A stretch of 64,000 nucleotides of DNA from Channallabes apus (GCA_030522415.1 CM060121.1:4557476-4621475), one strand, 5' to 3'. Counted from the stretch's first letter, positions 22,818 to 35,432 are shown. Notes: generated from the letters alone by a model not told the origin. Program-made: numbers and translations.

Positions 22818-22877
22818 CTGTATATAGACAAACAGCCAGACAAACATCAGCCAGACATATCATCATCATCATCATCA

Positions 22878-22916
<39 letters not shown>

Positions 22917-23115
22917 GCCATCAACAGTTTTCTCAAGCATAATTTATAAAGAGTAATTTATTCTATTTCTAATAGTTTCCATTTTTATACTTAATATTTT
23001 TTGTACTGTATTTTAAATGTTTTATATAGGCTACTGCTACTTATAAAGTATATAATTATATTAATCACAAGATATTATTTATATATTCATTATATACTAT
23101 CGACACACACGCACG

Positions 23116-23146
<31 letters not shown>

Positions 23147-23964
23147 AAAGAGAGGGGCCAAAAATGTTTACACACTTGAAAAATAAAATATACACCTGAA
23201 AATTGTATCACTACATTTATATAAACATAAGTGTGACTACTGACATCTTTGGAGTAAACTTAATACTACACATTGCTGCAATAATTCAATTCGATTACTA
23301 ACGAAGGGCATGTATAACGTTTAACTTTTTTGAGCCCCTCTGTATATATCAGACCGTAAACATATATTAATTACATTCCGTACACTACATAACACAGTAC
23401 ATAACAAACGTTGCATTATCACAAAGGCACGTAAGCGATATTATTACACTTGAAACAAACTTCGTATGCACAATAGAAAAAATTACGATATATTTTGAGC
23501 ATTATGGGAGGGAAAAAACGAGTACGATAATTATACCCGCCCTTTTTCCGATTTATTTCGTTTTCACAAGATACGAAGTGAACCGTATTCTTCAAATGTA
23601 AAAGTCCAGCAAAATTAATAAACTTTGTTTCCTTATATAAAAACGCACTTGTAACATCCTGGTGTTATAAAACAATTTCAATTTAGTTATGAGAAATCAT
23701 TTACTGAGAGTTAGACCGAACAATTCTACAATTCTATTTTACATCCTCTGTTTAATTTATATTTATTACTCGCCAATCGAATAGCGACAACAACAACAAC
23801 GACGACGCCAAGGAGGTAAACACAGCTCAACGTAATTTATTGAATCTAACGGTGCTCTTTGAATTTTTTATTTTAATTCATGATCATTAAAGTAATTAAA
23901 CCAACTGATTATATGCTAAGCATATAACAAAACAAAACAGACTAAATACACAATATTTTCAATG

Positions 23965-23997
<33 letters not shown>

Positions 23998-24161
23998 ATA
24001 CTAAGGCATTACAGTTAAACAAATATGTAGCTAAACAATTTTATTGCCTTTTAACAATTTTTAAGGTTTTTTTTTCAGGTTTACATTTTAGATCGTTATT
24101 ATTGTTAGCCTAAATATGAACACATAAATAAAGTTGACGGTAAAAGCGCTGAATTACTTAC
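22818..24161 (-). other. JH-C-mu intron
   Basis: An intron of about 1.3 kb carrying trinucleotide runs (about 22860-22916, CAT then ATT), a CA/CG-alternating run at about 23103-23147 and a CTA run at about 23961-23996. No mammalian-like switch repeats and no clear octamer cluster were seen. Confidence 0.65.
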
Positions 24162-24205
24162 CCCTTGTTACGGTGACAGCTGTGCCTTTTCCCCAGTAAT
24201 CAATA
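24162..24205 (-). pseudogene. JH1 (C-mu proximal), no recombination signal
   Basis: The minus strand reads IDYWGKGTAVTVTRG with the J motif WGKG and a donor (G|GTAAGT). The expected heptamer and spacer are missing: the 5' side runs into an ATT trinucleotide repeat. Without an RSS it cannot rearrange normally. It is a duplicate of the J at 24785, as the surrounding sequence shows. Confidence 0.8.
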
Positions 24206-24784
24206 TTATTATTATTATTATTACGCCCTAAATAAAACCACTCAAATAATTTGGCAGGATTTTGTTCCGCAGAAAAATAAAAATCTATAATCTATCGGTG
24301 TATTTTTATTTTTATTCTATATTTACAGGACTTTAACCTACTGCCTCCTATAAAGCTGAGACGGGCAAAACAAACACTAAATGCATAATTTTTAATTGTT
24401 AATCATTTCAAGCTAAATTTATTTGTAAATGACAATAAGCGGAAAAAACTTTACCAATGAAACTTTGTCATTTTCTTTTTCAGTGTTACATCAATAGGTA
24501 CACAATAATTTCTAAAGCAGGAACAAAATCAATAAAATAAATGAATAGTTTATAAGACATAGTAATAATAATAATTTACCTAAATAAAAAAAATCATCGT
24601 CTCCCAATCTGACAGCGATAAAAATACTAAGGGATTACAGTTAAACAAATATGTAGCTAAACAATTTTATCGCCTTTTAACAATTTAAAAGTTTTTTTTC
24701 AGGTTTACATTTTAGATCGTTATTATCGCTAGCCTACATATGTTACAGAAATAAAGTTGACGGTAAAAGCGCTGAATTACTTAC

Positions 24785-24837
24785 CGCTTGTTACGGTGAC
24801 CGCTGTGCCTTTTCCCCAGTAATCAAAAGCCCAGTTA
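24785..24837 (-). CDS. JH2 joining segment, weak nonamer
   Basis: It reads NWAFDYWGKGTAVTVTS and a phase-1 donor AGCG|GTAAGT. A perfect heptamer (CACAGTG on the + strand, 24838-24844) abuts the coding end. At a 22-23 bp spacing the nonamer is poor (about atacattta), so use may be low. The J-box WGXG motif is intact. Confidence 0.85.
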
Positions 24838-25281
24838 CACAGTGCTGCAGTTTCCAGCACATCTCGATACATTTAACTAAACTAAACTGAACTAAAATAA
24901 AACTCAACTAATATAGGAATATTATCGCGCTTATTGAAGCCGAAGACTTTATAAAACCAAATATAGTCCCATATCATATAAAAAATAATGTCCTGTTTAC
25001 CTCAAAAAACAACAACCCATAATTAAAAACGCAATATATTGTAGCGCATTAACTGTATTATAATGTGAACCAAAACTGAGCTTAAACGCAAAACCCTGAA
25101 CTTAACATTTTTATGTTTGAAATAAACTCGAAGCGCTATTTTCGTTGTCTACGAACAAGCAGTAAAGGCTAATGTTAAAACTTCAGGGTGCAGTAATTAC
25201 CACCAGTCAGATTTATAGTTTTTGTGACTTAAAAAAAACTGCACTGTTAGTTTAACGGCATAAATAAGAGATAAATCTTAC

Positions 25282-25332
25282 CAGAAGTAACGGTGACCGA
25301 CGTTCCCTTTCCCCAGTAGTCAAAAGCGTAGT
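25282..25332 (-). CDS. JH3 joining segment
   Basis: It reads YAFDYWGKGTSVTVTS with donor TCTG|GTAAGA. RSS: heptamer at 25333-25339, a 23-bp spacer, and nonamer tcaaaaaga (25363-25371). Intact coding frame and splice phase. Confidence 0.92.
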
Positions 25333-25780
25333 CACAGTGACCGAAATCTGATCCAACACCGTTCAAAAAGACCTAACTCTCCGATCTATCTATGTTAATC
25401 ATAATATCTAAAATTCCCATCACCAAACCCAGACCTAAGTTGGATTTTCGCGTTTCTCAACGTTAAAGAAGCACCTCTTGTCATTTTATAACGTTTTAAC
25501 ATATTGCGCGCATTACTCCTGGGTGTATTTCTTGTTTATACTAGCAAAAGTCGTAAACAAAATATTACATAAAAAAATAAGACTTGTTCGTATAGATTTT
25601 TTCACAGTTAGCGAAGTGATACATCCTTACATAGATACATCCTTGGCTAACATCTTTAAATCATTGTTTATATTAAAGAATATAAACCACTACACCAGGC
25701 TTAAATCGCTACAGTTTTTCTTATGTTGTTTGTGATGTTAGAGAAGGATAATCTAAAGAGCTTTGGTTTTAATTTCTTAC

Positions 25781-25831
25781 CTGAAGTCACGGTCACCGAC
25801 GTTCCCTTTCCCCAGTAGTCAAAAGCACCGT
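25781..25831 (-). CDS. JH4 joining segment
   Basis: It reads GAFDYWGKGTSVTVTS with donor TCAG|GTAAGA. RSS: heptamer 25832-25838, 23-bp spacer, nonamer acaatatct (25862-25870). Confidence 0.92.
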
Positions 25832-25962
25832 CACAGTGATCAGGTTTAAGAAACTACTCGTACAATATCTGACCCAGAAGTGCTTCTAGCATACTTGATA
25901 TTTTTTCTAAAAATTACTAATTTAAGGGTTATGTTAAACGTGTCAAATGAATGAATTCCTAC

Positions 25963-26013
25963 CTGTTGTTACGGTCACTGAAGTTCCTTTTCCCCAGTAG
26001 TCAAAGTAGTTGT
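25963..26013 (-). CDS. JH5 joining segment
   Basis: It reads NYFDYWGKGTSVTVTT with donor ACAG|GTAGGA. RSS: heptamer 26014-26020, 22-bp spacer, nonamer acaatatct (26043-26051). The spacer contains the self-complementary aattaattggccaatt motif shared with JH6. Confidence 0.92.
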
Positions 26014-26242
26014 CACAGTGAATTAATTGGCCAATTCTCTATACAATATCTCCTTATTGAGAGGTTTTTTTTTAGGGCGGTCACTTATTTCTCTCCCACG
26101 TTTTTGATCTAACTACTTGCCCTATCTTTAAGTGCACGTGCTTCGATTTATTACAAATATTCGTACTGAATTCGTATTTTGTATTTTATAAATAATAAAA
26201 AAGTTCCTAAACACAATGGAATAACAAAACAAGAACACTTAC

Positions 26243-26293
26243 CTGAGGTTACGGTCACTGACGTTCCTTTTCCCCAGTAGTCAAAGTATTCGT
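26243..26293 (-). CDS. JH6 joining segment
   Basis: It reads EYFDYWGKGTSVTVTS with donor TCAG|GTAAGT. RSS: heptamer 26294-26300, 22-bp spacer, nonamer acaatatct (26323-26331). It is nearly identical in flanks to JH5 and JH7, indicating tandem duplication of units of about 280 bp. Confidence 0.93.
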
Positions 26294-26520
26294 CACAGTG
26301 AATTAATTGGCCAATTCTTTATACAATATCTCCTCATTGAGAGGGGTTTTGCAGGGCGGTCACTAATTTCTCTCCCACTTTTATGAATTAACACTTGCGC
26401 TATCTTACAGCGCACGTGCTTCGATTTATTTAAAATATTCGTATTAGTTCTGTATATATATTTTTTTTATAATAAAAAAAGTTCCTACACACCATGGAAC
26501 AACGAAACAAGAACACTTAC

Positions 26521-26574
26521 CTGAGGTCACGGTCACTGAAGTTCCTTTTCCCCAGTAGTCAAAGTAGCCGTAGT
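26521..26574 (-). CDS. JH7 joining segment
   Basis: It reads YGYFDYWGKGTSVTVTS, one codon longer than JH3-JH6. Donor TCAG|GTAAGT. RSS: heptamer 26575-26581, 22-bp spacer, nonamer acaatatct (26604-26612). It is the D-proximal intact J. Confidence 0.93.
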
Positions 26575-26761
26575 CACAGTGAATTATTTGTCCAATTCTC
26601 TATACAATATCTCCTCATTAAGTGGGGTTTTGCAGGGGGTCACTAAGTTCCCGCCAACTTTTATGAACTAACACTTGCCCTATCTTACAGTGCACGATCT
26701 TCGATTTATTGAAAATATTCGTATTTTTTTTTGCATTTTTAAATTAAACAAATACAAACAC

Positions 26762-26800
26762 AATGAAACAACAAAACAAAAAAAAACTTACCTGAGGTGA
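26762..26800 (-). pseudogene. JH8 relic, truncated at an insertion
   Basis: The intron side (aatgaaacaacaaaacaaa...acttacctgaggt) matches the sequence just 3' of JH6 and JH7, and the donor TCAG|GTAAGT is kept. The J coding sequence stops after the last few bases (ACCTCAG) and switches to unrelated DNA that leads into the transposon-derived block. Only the splice-donor end of a former eighth J remains. Confidence 0.75.
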
Positions 26801-29800
26801 GTTTGTACCTGCAATTCACTGTAACCCCAAATTTAATTTCAATTCAAGTAAATTGAGTTTGTTGTACATAAATTTCGGTGTATCCCACATATTTCTTAAT
26901 TTTTTTTACAACGTTTTTGACTTTGACTTTGAAGACCGTGCATTCAACAAAGAATTTTGGGTTCAATTAATTAATGTCAATGATTTAAGCATAAAAACTG
27001 TTGCATATGTTCCTTTATTGCAGATGCTTCAGAAATTGTTAAGGCTATGTCACAGACAACTAATGTCCAAGATGAGTACAACACTTGTAGAGATGGCAGT
27101 TGTTTTAGAAAAAATCACCTTCTATGTATTGATGAGTTTACAGTTGCACTCGGTCTGTACATTGATGAGTTTGAAATTGCTAATCCACTGGGAACATCAA
27201 GAGGGAAACATAAGATGTGTGCTGTCTACTGGACTATAGCCAACATACCAGAAAAGTACAGGTCCACACATAACTCGATTCAGCTTGCATTTTGCCTGAT
27301 CTCCTATACTATCTCCTATACTTTGGAAGGTATAGTCCCTATTGAGTTGTCTATTTGTATTGCAGATCTGAGCAAAGAAATACATCACTCTAGAGGTACT
27401 CAAGGAAGCGATCAGATAATTTCCATACTCATTTACAGACAAAACTGATCGCCCACACCCAATTGGGAAGGGTTTCTCTACCAAGAGCACAATAGGAGGA
27501 AATGGTAATGATAACTGGTGCCTAATAAGACTGCTTCCCCTTCTTATTGGCCATTACATTCCTGTGGGGGATGACACATGGGAGATAATCATGCTCCTCA
27601 AGGACATAATTGAATTGGCTGTGGCACCAAGACATACCACTGAGTCAATATACATTCTTGTATACAAGGTGGCAGAGCATAGAGAGCTTCTTCAGTCTAC
27701 GTACATTCCCACAATTTAGTCTGCGACCCAAACACCATTATCTAGAGCATTACCCTCAGCTTATTAAAGTATATGGTCCATTTTGTGAAGTGTGGACGAT
27801 GCGCTTTGAAGGGAAACATAAGTTCTTCAAAAACGTTGTGCAGTCTGCTCCGAACTTTTAGAATGTTCCTATGACTCTTGCCATGAGACATCAGAAAGCT
27901 GTCAGCTACCATTTAGACTGAAGTTCCTTATAGGCCACATGTTGAGATGGCAAAGGTTACATCTGTGTTGTTGCTTCTTTATCAGGGAACATTCAGATAG
28001 CACTTATTCAGAAACTTCCTAATACTTCAGCAGTTCTTGTTGCATCCTCCATACTGTATGTATTGATGGAATTGATTACAAAGGATACATGATTATTTCA
28101 GCTGGTTCATGTTCAGGCCACCCTGAATTTAAACAAATCAGTTATTTCAGTTGATGTCGAATATCAACTCCGTCAAGGGAACTTAAACTATCTGAAGGAT
28201 GGCACATACAGTACCTGAAGGTGTCCAAGGAGATAAAACATGAAATTCTTCACAAGCTAGCAGAAACCATCTATACTCATTCAAAGCATACCCAACAATG
28301 TCTGACATAGCAGCCGTTGCCAAGGAACTGACTGTTGCGCACCCCGGTCTTCTAGAACCAGCATCACCAACTGGATTCTGTGGCTGGAAAAACAGCCTAA
28401 AAGATAAAATGGACAATTACAGATCCAAAATGAGGGCCCTGGGTCATGGAGATGTACAGTAATAGTGAATGCAGGGAAAAGAGGAAGATACTCAACTGGT
28501 GGTGATCCTCCAAACAAAAACATTAAGAAACCAAGTAAACAGGAAGTGAATTACCTACCTGATTTCCCTGATGGACATGATGCTACCACTCTGGAAACGA
28601 TTAGACAGCGGTTGACAAATGAAATGAAGAAAAGAAAAACAATCCAGATGGAGTCTTCATCTATCAGAAAATGGCCTTAACTCTGTCTTTGAGAAGAAGA
28701 GAGGTTGTGAAAGACAAGCCTCCTGTGACCCAGATGATGCAGCATTGGCCAGCTCTTTTTGAAGAAAATCAGGTAAGGGTTGTTTGGCTTGGAGTAAAAA
28801 TGTCCTAAATGAAACTATGTAAAATGGAAATGTATTACTATACATAGCCAGATAAGATGGCACACCTCATTTATAAAAGCATCATGTGGGTGTAGTAAAT
28901 GATTGTTTTACTTGGTGTTGTGACCTTAAAATCTGATTTAATGTTTGTGTTTCAGGTCTACCAAGAATTCAGTAGAATTTTTGAGAAAAACCTGAAACAG
29001 TAGTTCTACGAGTCTCTTGATCGCCATGGTCCTCGGCTTATTGAAATCTTCAAATCAAAGAGAGGCCTCAAGGGACAAATCCTGGAGGGTCTTTTGAGAC
29101 AAACAGTGGTTTGCAAATTTAAGTGGTACTATTTAATTGTACAGTTATCTTGTGTGAAGACTCTATGCAATGAGGATTTTTGTGACTTGTTGTTGTTGTT
29201 GGTCTTTCGGCTGCTCCCGGCAAGGGGTCGCCACAGCGGAATATCCAGTCCGCACTACAACTTGGCACAGGTTTTACGCCGGATGCCCTTCCTGACGCAA
29301 CCCTGTCACTAATGTTCCAATATTGCCTCTGCTGTCACTGCAATCCAGACTAGTGGCATAGCTGACATCAGATGTCTTGTCCTGAGAGGTCTTCCAGTAC
29401 TTTTGGATGATAGCCCAGTCAAAGTCTGCTTTGTAAGTAATATTACATTATATTGTTTATTTACATGTGTTTTTTGTTGTTAATTCTGTGCATTAAAAAG
29501 GGGAAATGAAGCAGGCAAGGATAGCAACAAAATTACAGTTCATACTTGAAAGTATTTAAAACTATTTAAAATACAGAGTGTTTAGTAAATGATTATCCCA
29601 ATTTTGAAATCTAAACAGTGAGTCAATTGTCAGTAGTCAGTTTTCATTTTACTTCAAGAAGATGATGCTTTGTGGGTGGCTGGTTGCTAAAACATATGTC
29701 TTTGTATATGTGGATATGTGGATACTTGTTTTATGTGAGTAACAAAGGTTCACATTACCAACAAATAATTATATTTGACATGGATATTTTTTGAACAAGT

Positions 29801-30062
29801 AATAATTTCATGTTGTATTATGTCTAGGTAACTGATGATGGTACTTACAGTCATGTGCCAATTGGAATCCTCTGCTTTGAACAAGAAGATGTAGCACAGC
29901 ATCCACTCAACCCATCCTTCCTCTGTGGGAATTATCTTGGAGGGAGTTGTTGTTTTGGATAATCTGACTAACCTGCCCCAGGCCATGTGCCTTCTATTTG
30001 GATTGACATATGCACTGCACTTAAACTACCCTAAATGTATGGTCAACACCTTCCATTTATAA
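26801..30062 (+). mobile_element. Decayed transposon-associated multi-exon ORF block
   Basis: Collinear fragments on the + strand resemble one large repetitive fish protein of unknown function that I recall as multicopy. Landmarks: LGLYIDEFEIANPLGTSRGK (about 27150), LEGIVPIELSICIADLSKEI (about 27330), LRPKHHYLEHYPQLIKVYGP (about 27723), WTMRFEGKHKFFKNVV, LEPASPTGFCGWKNSLKDKM (about 28350), VNYLPDFPDGHDATTLETIR and DDGTYSHVPIGILCFEQEDV (about 29830). Stops and frameshifts separate them. At least one intron is kept (GTAAGG 28773 to TTTCAG 28955), so this is a genomic copy rather than a processed one. No function is assigned. Confidence 0.6.
29186..29310. repeat. Common fish interspersed repeat fragment
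   Basis: tctttcggctgctcccggca, then ggggtcgccacagcgga and gatgcccttcctgacgcaac: a module I recognise as highly repeated in teleost genomes. It is inserted in the decayed ORF block. Confidence 0.65.
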
Positions 30063-31630
30063 CAGATTATATTGAACTTAGGGAAAAAAAGAGTTGAAAG
30101 ACAAGATTCTTAATCTGACAAACCAGCTGGCAATGTAGGACATAAGAAATTGTTAAGCAAAAGGGGCATTTTTGCACGCTACTGCGATACATGTTAGATA
30201 CAGTACATGCTTTGTTTGTCTGTATCATGATAGCCTGTAGAAAGTTCACATTGCAATTTAGTATTATTTGTTTAATATATTTCATTTATTTTGGTTCTGT
30301 GGAAAATGGACACAAGGCTGCCATAGTATTTTCATTCAGTTTTTCTGTACCTTGATAACCTGCAGAAAGTGAACATTTCATGGTCACTATAATGTGATTG
30401 GGAATTTTATTTATTTGTATTGTTTTTATTATTTTAATATTATTTGTGACTGAATGGTTTATTTCCTGTGAATGAACGGTATTCTCAATTCATGCTAATG
30501 TTAATTTTCTTATCAATGTGCAGCTTAAGTTCTAAGCTCTGCAAAGACCCTGTTTTGCTCATATACTGTATCTGAACACGTTATACTGTTCTAAAATTGA
30601 ATAAATACTAAAGTAAACCAGTACCTTGTTTTTCTTTTAGTCAGAGTTTAAGCAGTAACTTATAGCACGTTTAGTTATTACAGATATGTCAAGTGAATTA
30701 AAAAATATAGGTTTGGTTAACTTAAAAATTTGCATTAAAATACCATGAATTTGAGTTATATAAACAAACATTTATACGTCATTTGAACATAAGTTTAAGT
30801 TTTCAAAGCAAACAGAATTAGTTTATTGTACTAAAAGTCATAAGGTAATGGAAAAAGAGTATCTTAAGCAAATAATCAATTGCATACCGGATACATAACT
30901 ATGAATTCTTAATAATCAGTTTTAATACTTTAAACTTACCAGCAACAACAACATTAATAGTTACTGTTAGAAAACCATCTTTATTTTGTAACAGATTTAA
31001 TTTTAAAATAAAATTCCAGTGTCAAAATAATTAAAATCAAGCTGAAAGCAAAATAATAAATGACTTGGTTTCTAAAGGCTGAGCTTATGAAAATTAATGC
31101 CCATGTGAAATACATAGTCTTTCCTCCTGTTACATAGAATTGTGGAACAAGAAATAGAAATGATCATATAACACTTTACAGTATGTGATAGAGAAAACAG
31201 CATACTGAAAGAAAAAGAAAAAACAGGTGACTAAATAAGCTTTGCAGCACAGCGACGTTAATTGGAGTAACTGTGTGGTATTTGGACAGATGTCATTTTG
31301 TCCTTGATGGAAATCACTGATAGTAAGACCGCAGGGTTAGAATGTCCTGATAATCTTCGTACAAATGCTGCAATGCAAGTGTGAATTGAAGTATTAATGT
31401 TAATATATTATGCATTTATGTAACTGTTTGACATTAATGCTATACATTTGACACTAAAAGTGCAATTCATAACTTAATGTTTTTTTGTTTGTATAATTTC
31501 AATCGCACTACAAGTGTTTCAGTAATAACCATAATTTAAAAAATGATCATCTAGGGAAAGTATAAAAATTACCATTACTGTACTTAAACATAAAATATTA
31601 ACAGCACACATTTCATATGTTTATAAATAT
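30063..31630. other. Anonymous DNA between two mobile-element blocks
   Basis: AT-rich, no supported gene. A donor-like minus-strand motif (GTTGTTGCTG|GTAAGT near 30940) was considered as a J-like remnant but lacks the WGXG motif and an RSS. Confidence 0.4.
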
Positions 31631-31639
31631 TATTCATTA

Positions 31640-34450
31640 TTCATTATTCAGTTTTATTTGTATAGCGCTTTTAACAATTGACATTGTCTCAAAACAGCTT
31701 TACACAATCAAAAGAATTATTTAAGTTTGTATGGAATGTGAATGTGTATGAATCAAAATGTTCAGATAGTCCCTGGTGAGCAAGCCCGAGGGCGACAGTG
31801 GCAAGGAAAAACTCCCTGAGACGGTAATAGGAAGAAACCTTGAGAGGAACCAGACTCGACAGGGAACCCATCCTCATCTGGGTGAAACAGATAGCAGGAA
31901 ATGATCTGCATTTATACAGTGTTAAGTGTTAGGTTCAGCTATAATAGTTGATGTTAATTGATGTTATAATACTTGATGTAAAATGGAGTCCAGTAGTTAT
32001 TCGAGACTCAGATAGACTTGTAGAAAGTTCCAGTCCTGAACTATCGAATTGTCAAGTCCTCAGAGAAACAGCTGACCACATCCCCAATCATCCCCAGACA
32101 CCAGACGCATCCTAAAGAGACACACGGGGCATCCATGCGACGAGACCTCCAACCAGAAACCGGGCACCAGGATGGATCAGACAGGTCCGGAGGGCAGAGG
32201 GAGTCTGGATCACTGGCAGCTCAGGAACCACATGTGTAGCTCGACAGAGAGAGAGAGAGAGAAAGAGTGAAAGGGGGAGACAGGGGGAGAGAGGAAAGAG
32301 AAAGAGGGGGAGGAAGAGAAGAGGAGGAGAGATTGCAATTAGGTATGGTCACAGTCACAATGTCTAATGTGAATGTATATTTACTGTAGAGTGCAAGCAG
32401 GGACTCCGGCAGGACTAACTATGACAGCATAACTAAAAGGGAGAGCCAGAAGGAAACACAAACATGAGGGCTCCCTGAGATGTAAAGCAAACAATCACCT
32501 CACCGTCAACAAACCTGAGTGATCAAATGAGACTGAGGAAGACAGCATCTAAACATACCAGTTCACCATAATACTCTACGTCCATGAGTCCCCCAGATCT
32601 GCTCCTTTACCTTATGGCAAATCTATTTATAAAATGCTTGGTTAAATAAATAGGTTTTTAGCCTAGACTTAAACACTGAGACTGTGTCTGAGTCCCGAAC
32701 ACTATTTGGAAGACTATTCCATAATTTTGGGGCTTTGTAAGATAAAGCTCTGCCCCCAGCTGTAGTTTTCATAATACGCGGTACTGATAAGCAGCCTGCA
32801 TCCTTTGACCGAAGTAGGCGTGGCGGATCGTAAGACACTAGCAGTTCGCTCAGATACTGCGGCGCGAGACCATTTAATGCCTTATATGTCAAGAGTAGTA
32901 TTTTAAAATCAATGCGAAATTTCACAGGGAGCCAATGCAGTGAAGATAGGATAGGGGTGATGTGCTCATATCTTCTGGTTCTAGTGAGGACTCTCGCTGC
33001 TGCATTTTGGACTAGCTGAAGCTTGTTTATGCACCTAACTGAACAACCAGACAGTAAGGCATTACAATAGTCCAACCTAGAAGTGATAAAAGCATGAACT
33101 AGTTTTTCTGCATCATTTAGCGACAATATATTTCTTATTTTGGCGATATTTCTAAGGTGAAAGAATGCTATCCTGGTGATATTATCTACATGAGCTTCAA
33201 ATGAAAGGCTGGAATCTATAATCACGTCGAGGTCTTTTACTGTTGCACTTGACGGAACAGAAAGGCCATCTAAAGTTACGGTGAGATCTAAGATTTTACT
33301 TCTAGCTGTATGCGGTCCTATGACTAGAACTTCTGTCTTATCCGGATTAAGCAGAAGGAAGTTAATTAGCATCCAATTTCTTATGTCCTGAACACATTGC
33401 TCAACTTTAGTAAGATGGTTTTTCTCATCAGGTTTTGTTGAGACGTATAGCTGTGTGTCGTCAGCATAACAATGAAAACTAATACCATGCTTACGGATTA
33501 TGTTGCCCAGAGGAAGCATGTAAAGGGAAAAAAGCAGTGGGCCTAAAACTGAACCCTGCGGAACGCCAAACTCCACTAGAGAACATGCAGAATAATCACC
33601 ATTTAAGTCTACATACTGATAACGATCGGTCAAATAGGATCTGAGCCAGGAGAGGGTTGTACCCTTAATTCCTACTAAATTTTCTAATCTGTGAAGAAGA
33701 ATAGCATGATCAATAGTGTCAAAAGCTGCACTGAGGTCGAGTAATACAAGCATGAGTTACACAACCCTGATCAGAGGCCAATAGGAGGTCATTTACTACT
33801 TTAACGAGTGCTGTTTCTGTGCTGTGATGAGGCCTAAATCCTGACTGATACAGTTCATGTATGCCATTTCGATGTAGATATGAGCATAGCTGCTCCGCTA
33901 CTATCTTTTCCAGAATCTTAGAGATAAAGGGGAGGTTTGATATTGGCCTGTAATTGGACAGCTGACAGGGGTCGAGGTCAGGTTTCTTAATTATTGGTTT
34001 AATAACTGCTACTTTAAAAGATTTTGGAACATAACCAATGCTAAGTGAGGAATTAATTATTCTCAACAACGGTTCTGTTATTACTGGTACTATCTGTTTA
34101 AGAAAATGTGTCAGTATAGGATCTAATATACAGGTTGATGAATTTGCAGAAGAGATGAGTGAAATTAGTTCATTCTCTTCAAGAGGAGTAAAGTATTCTA
34201 GGTTTGAATCTGACATGGCTAGGTTAACATCTGTATCAATCACATTGTTTGGTTTCAAAGCCTCAATTTTATGCCTGATATTTACAATTTTATTATTAAA
34301 AAAGTTCATGAAGTCCTCACTATTGCATGATGTTGTTGCATATCTGTCGCTCTGTGTGCGCGTTGGCAAAAGATGTACTCTCCACAAGTAGTCCTTGCTC
34401 TTTAAATGGAAAATAAACATTGCTAGTCTACCTGAACTGCAAAACACTGT
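31640..34450 (-). mobile_element. L2/CR1-like LINE, reverse transcriptase with one frameshift
   Basis: The minus strand encodes RT finger and palm motifs: [20 protein letters not shown], the [14 protein letters not shown] block, then [40 protein letters not shown], the catalytic box FHCYADDTQLYV, and the C-terminal APKLWNSLPNSVRDSDTVSV. ORFs at 33719-34447 and 32623-33753 overlap through a single frameshift near 33745. A 3' UTR of about 950 bp runs to tatagcgcttttaacaattg near 31660. It is 5' truncated before the endonuclease. The assignment to L2/CR1 rests on motif style. Confidence 0.85.
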
Positions 34451-34929
34451 TCAGGTCATCTGGCATTATGGGGAGGGAGCTTACTGTATATGCTTTCACA
34501 CAAGACAAGGGGAATGAGCTCAATCAATATAGGATGAACTAATCTATAAACATTACTTGGTAAAGTTTGTGTTAACGTAGGTGTTCACGAATTTGTTCGC
34601 TTTGCAGTAGTGGCAGTTTCGCAATGTTCGCAAAGTGTTTTATGGACACAAAGTTTGCTAGGACAATGGGATTGTGTGGATTGAACCATAATTGGTGTAG
34701 ACTACAGTATGCTGGGTAACAGGTCTCCAGACTTTGCCATCCAGCAACCAGAGTAGTGGATGTCACAAGTGGTATGCAAAAACAAAATAGCAGAGAGTGG
34801 GTTGGGGTCTTTGTTAAACTGATAAACACCGCATACAGTAAGTGTAGACAGCTTCGCTGTTACAAAGAATAGTCCAGGAAATCATTCCTACCGTTCACCA
34901 TTGCACTGTACAATGACTCACCTCTAGGT

Positions 34930-35285
34930 AAAAGATGAAAATTGCAACTTATATACTGTACATATTCACTGTCATTTTATATACACATACTGTACGTACA
35001 CTGACAATTTGCACGTCATTTCATTTTCTGTTTTACTATACGCACACAAATACACTGACAATTTACACGTCATCTCTTTTTCTTATTTTATTGCCAGTTT
35101 GCACAGTTTTTTTCTATATAGCGTCATCTGCAATACTTTATTAATTTATAAGTTACAATTACATTCTGCCCCCACTACCCCCCAGCCCCCTTACTACTGT
35201 TTGTGTAACCTGCTGCTGCTGTAATGCAATAATTTTCCTCATGGGATCAATAAAGTCTGTCTGTCTGTCTCTCTATCTATCTGTA
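34930..35285 (+). mobile_element. LINE 3' end fragment
   Basis: It ends with tcctcatgggatcaataaag followed by (TCTG)n/(TCTA)n, a characteristic 3' terminus of fish non-LTR elements. No coding part survives. Confidence 0.55.
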
Positions 35286-35394
35286 TACTGCTATTGCCTT
35301 GTTTTTACAAAGACGCTGCCACTCATGTAAAACTCCTAATTCAGCCATGTCTCTAAGCCTTGGTTATTACAGAGCAGAACCTCTGCCAAGCATT

Positions 35395-35432
<38 letters not shown>

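Noticed and set aside
22489..22827. Plus-strand ORF opposite mu1
   Set aside because: It is an antisense shadow of the mu1 exon; the minus strand has splice sites, conserved cysteines and family motifs.
22818..24161. Class-switch region in the J-C-mu intron
   Set aside because: Only microsatellites are present. Teleosts do not perform class switching of the mammalian type, and no pentameric switch repeats are visible.
30930..30975. Minus-strand GTTGCTG|GTAAGT resembling a J donor
   Set aside because: There is no WGXG motif and no RSS; the upstream frame is only weakly open.
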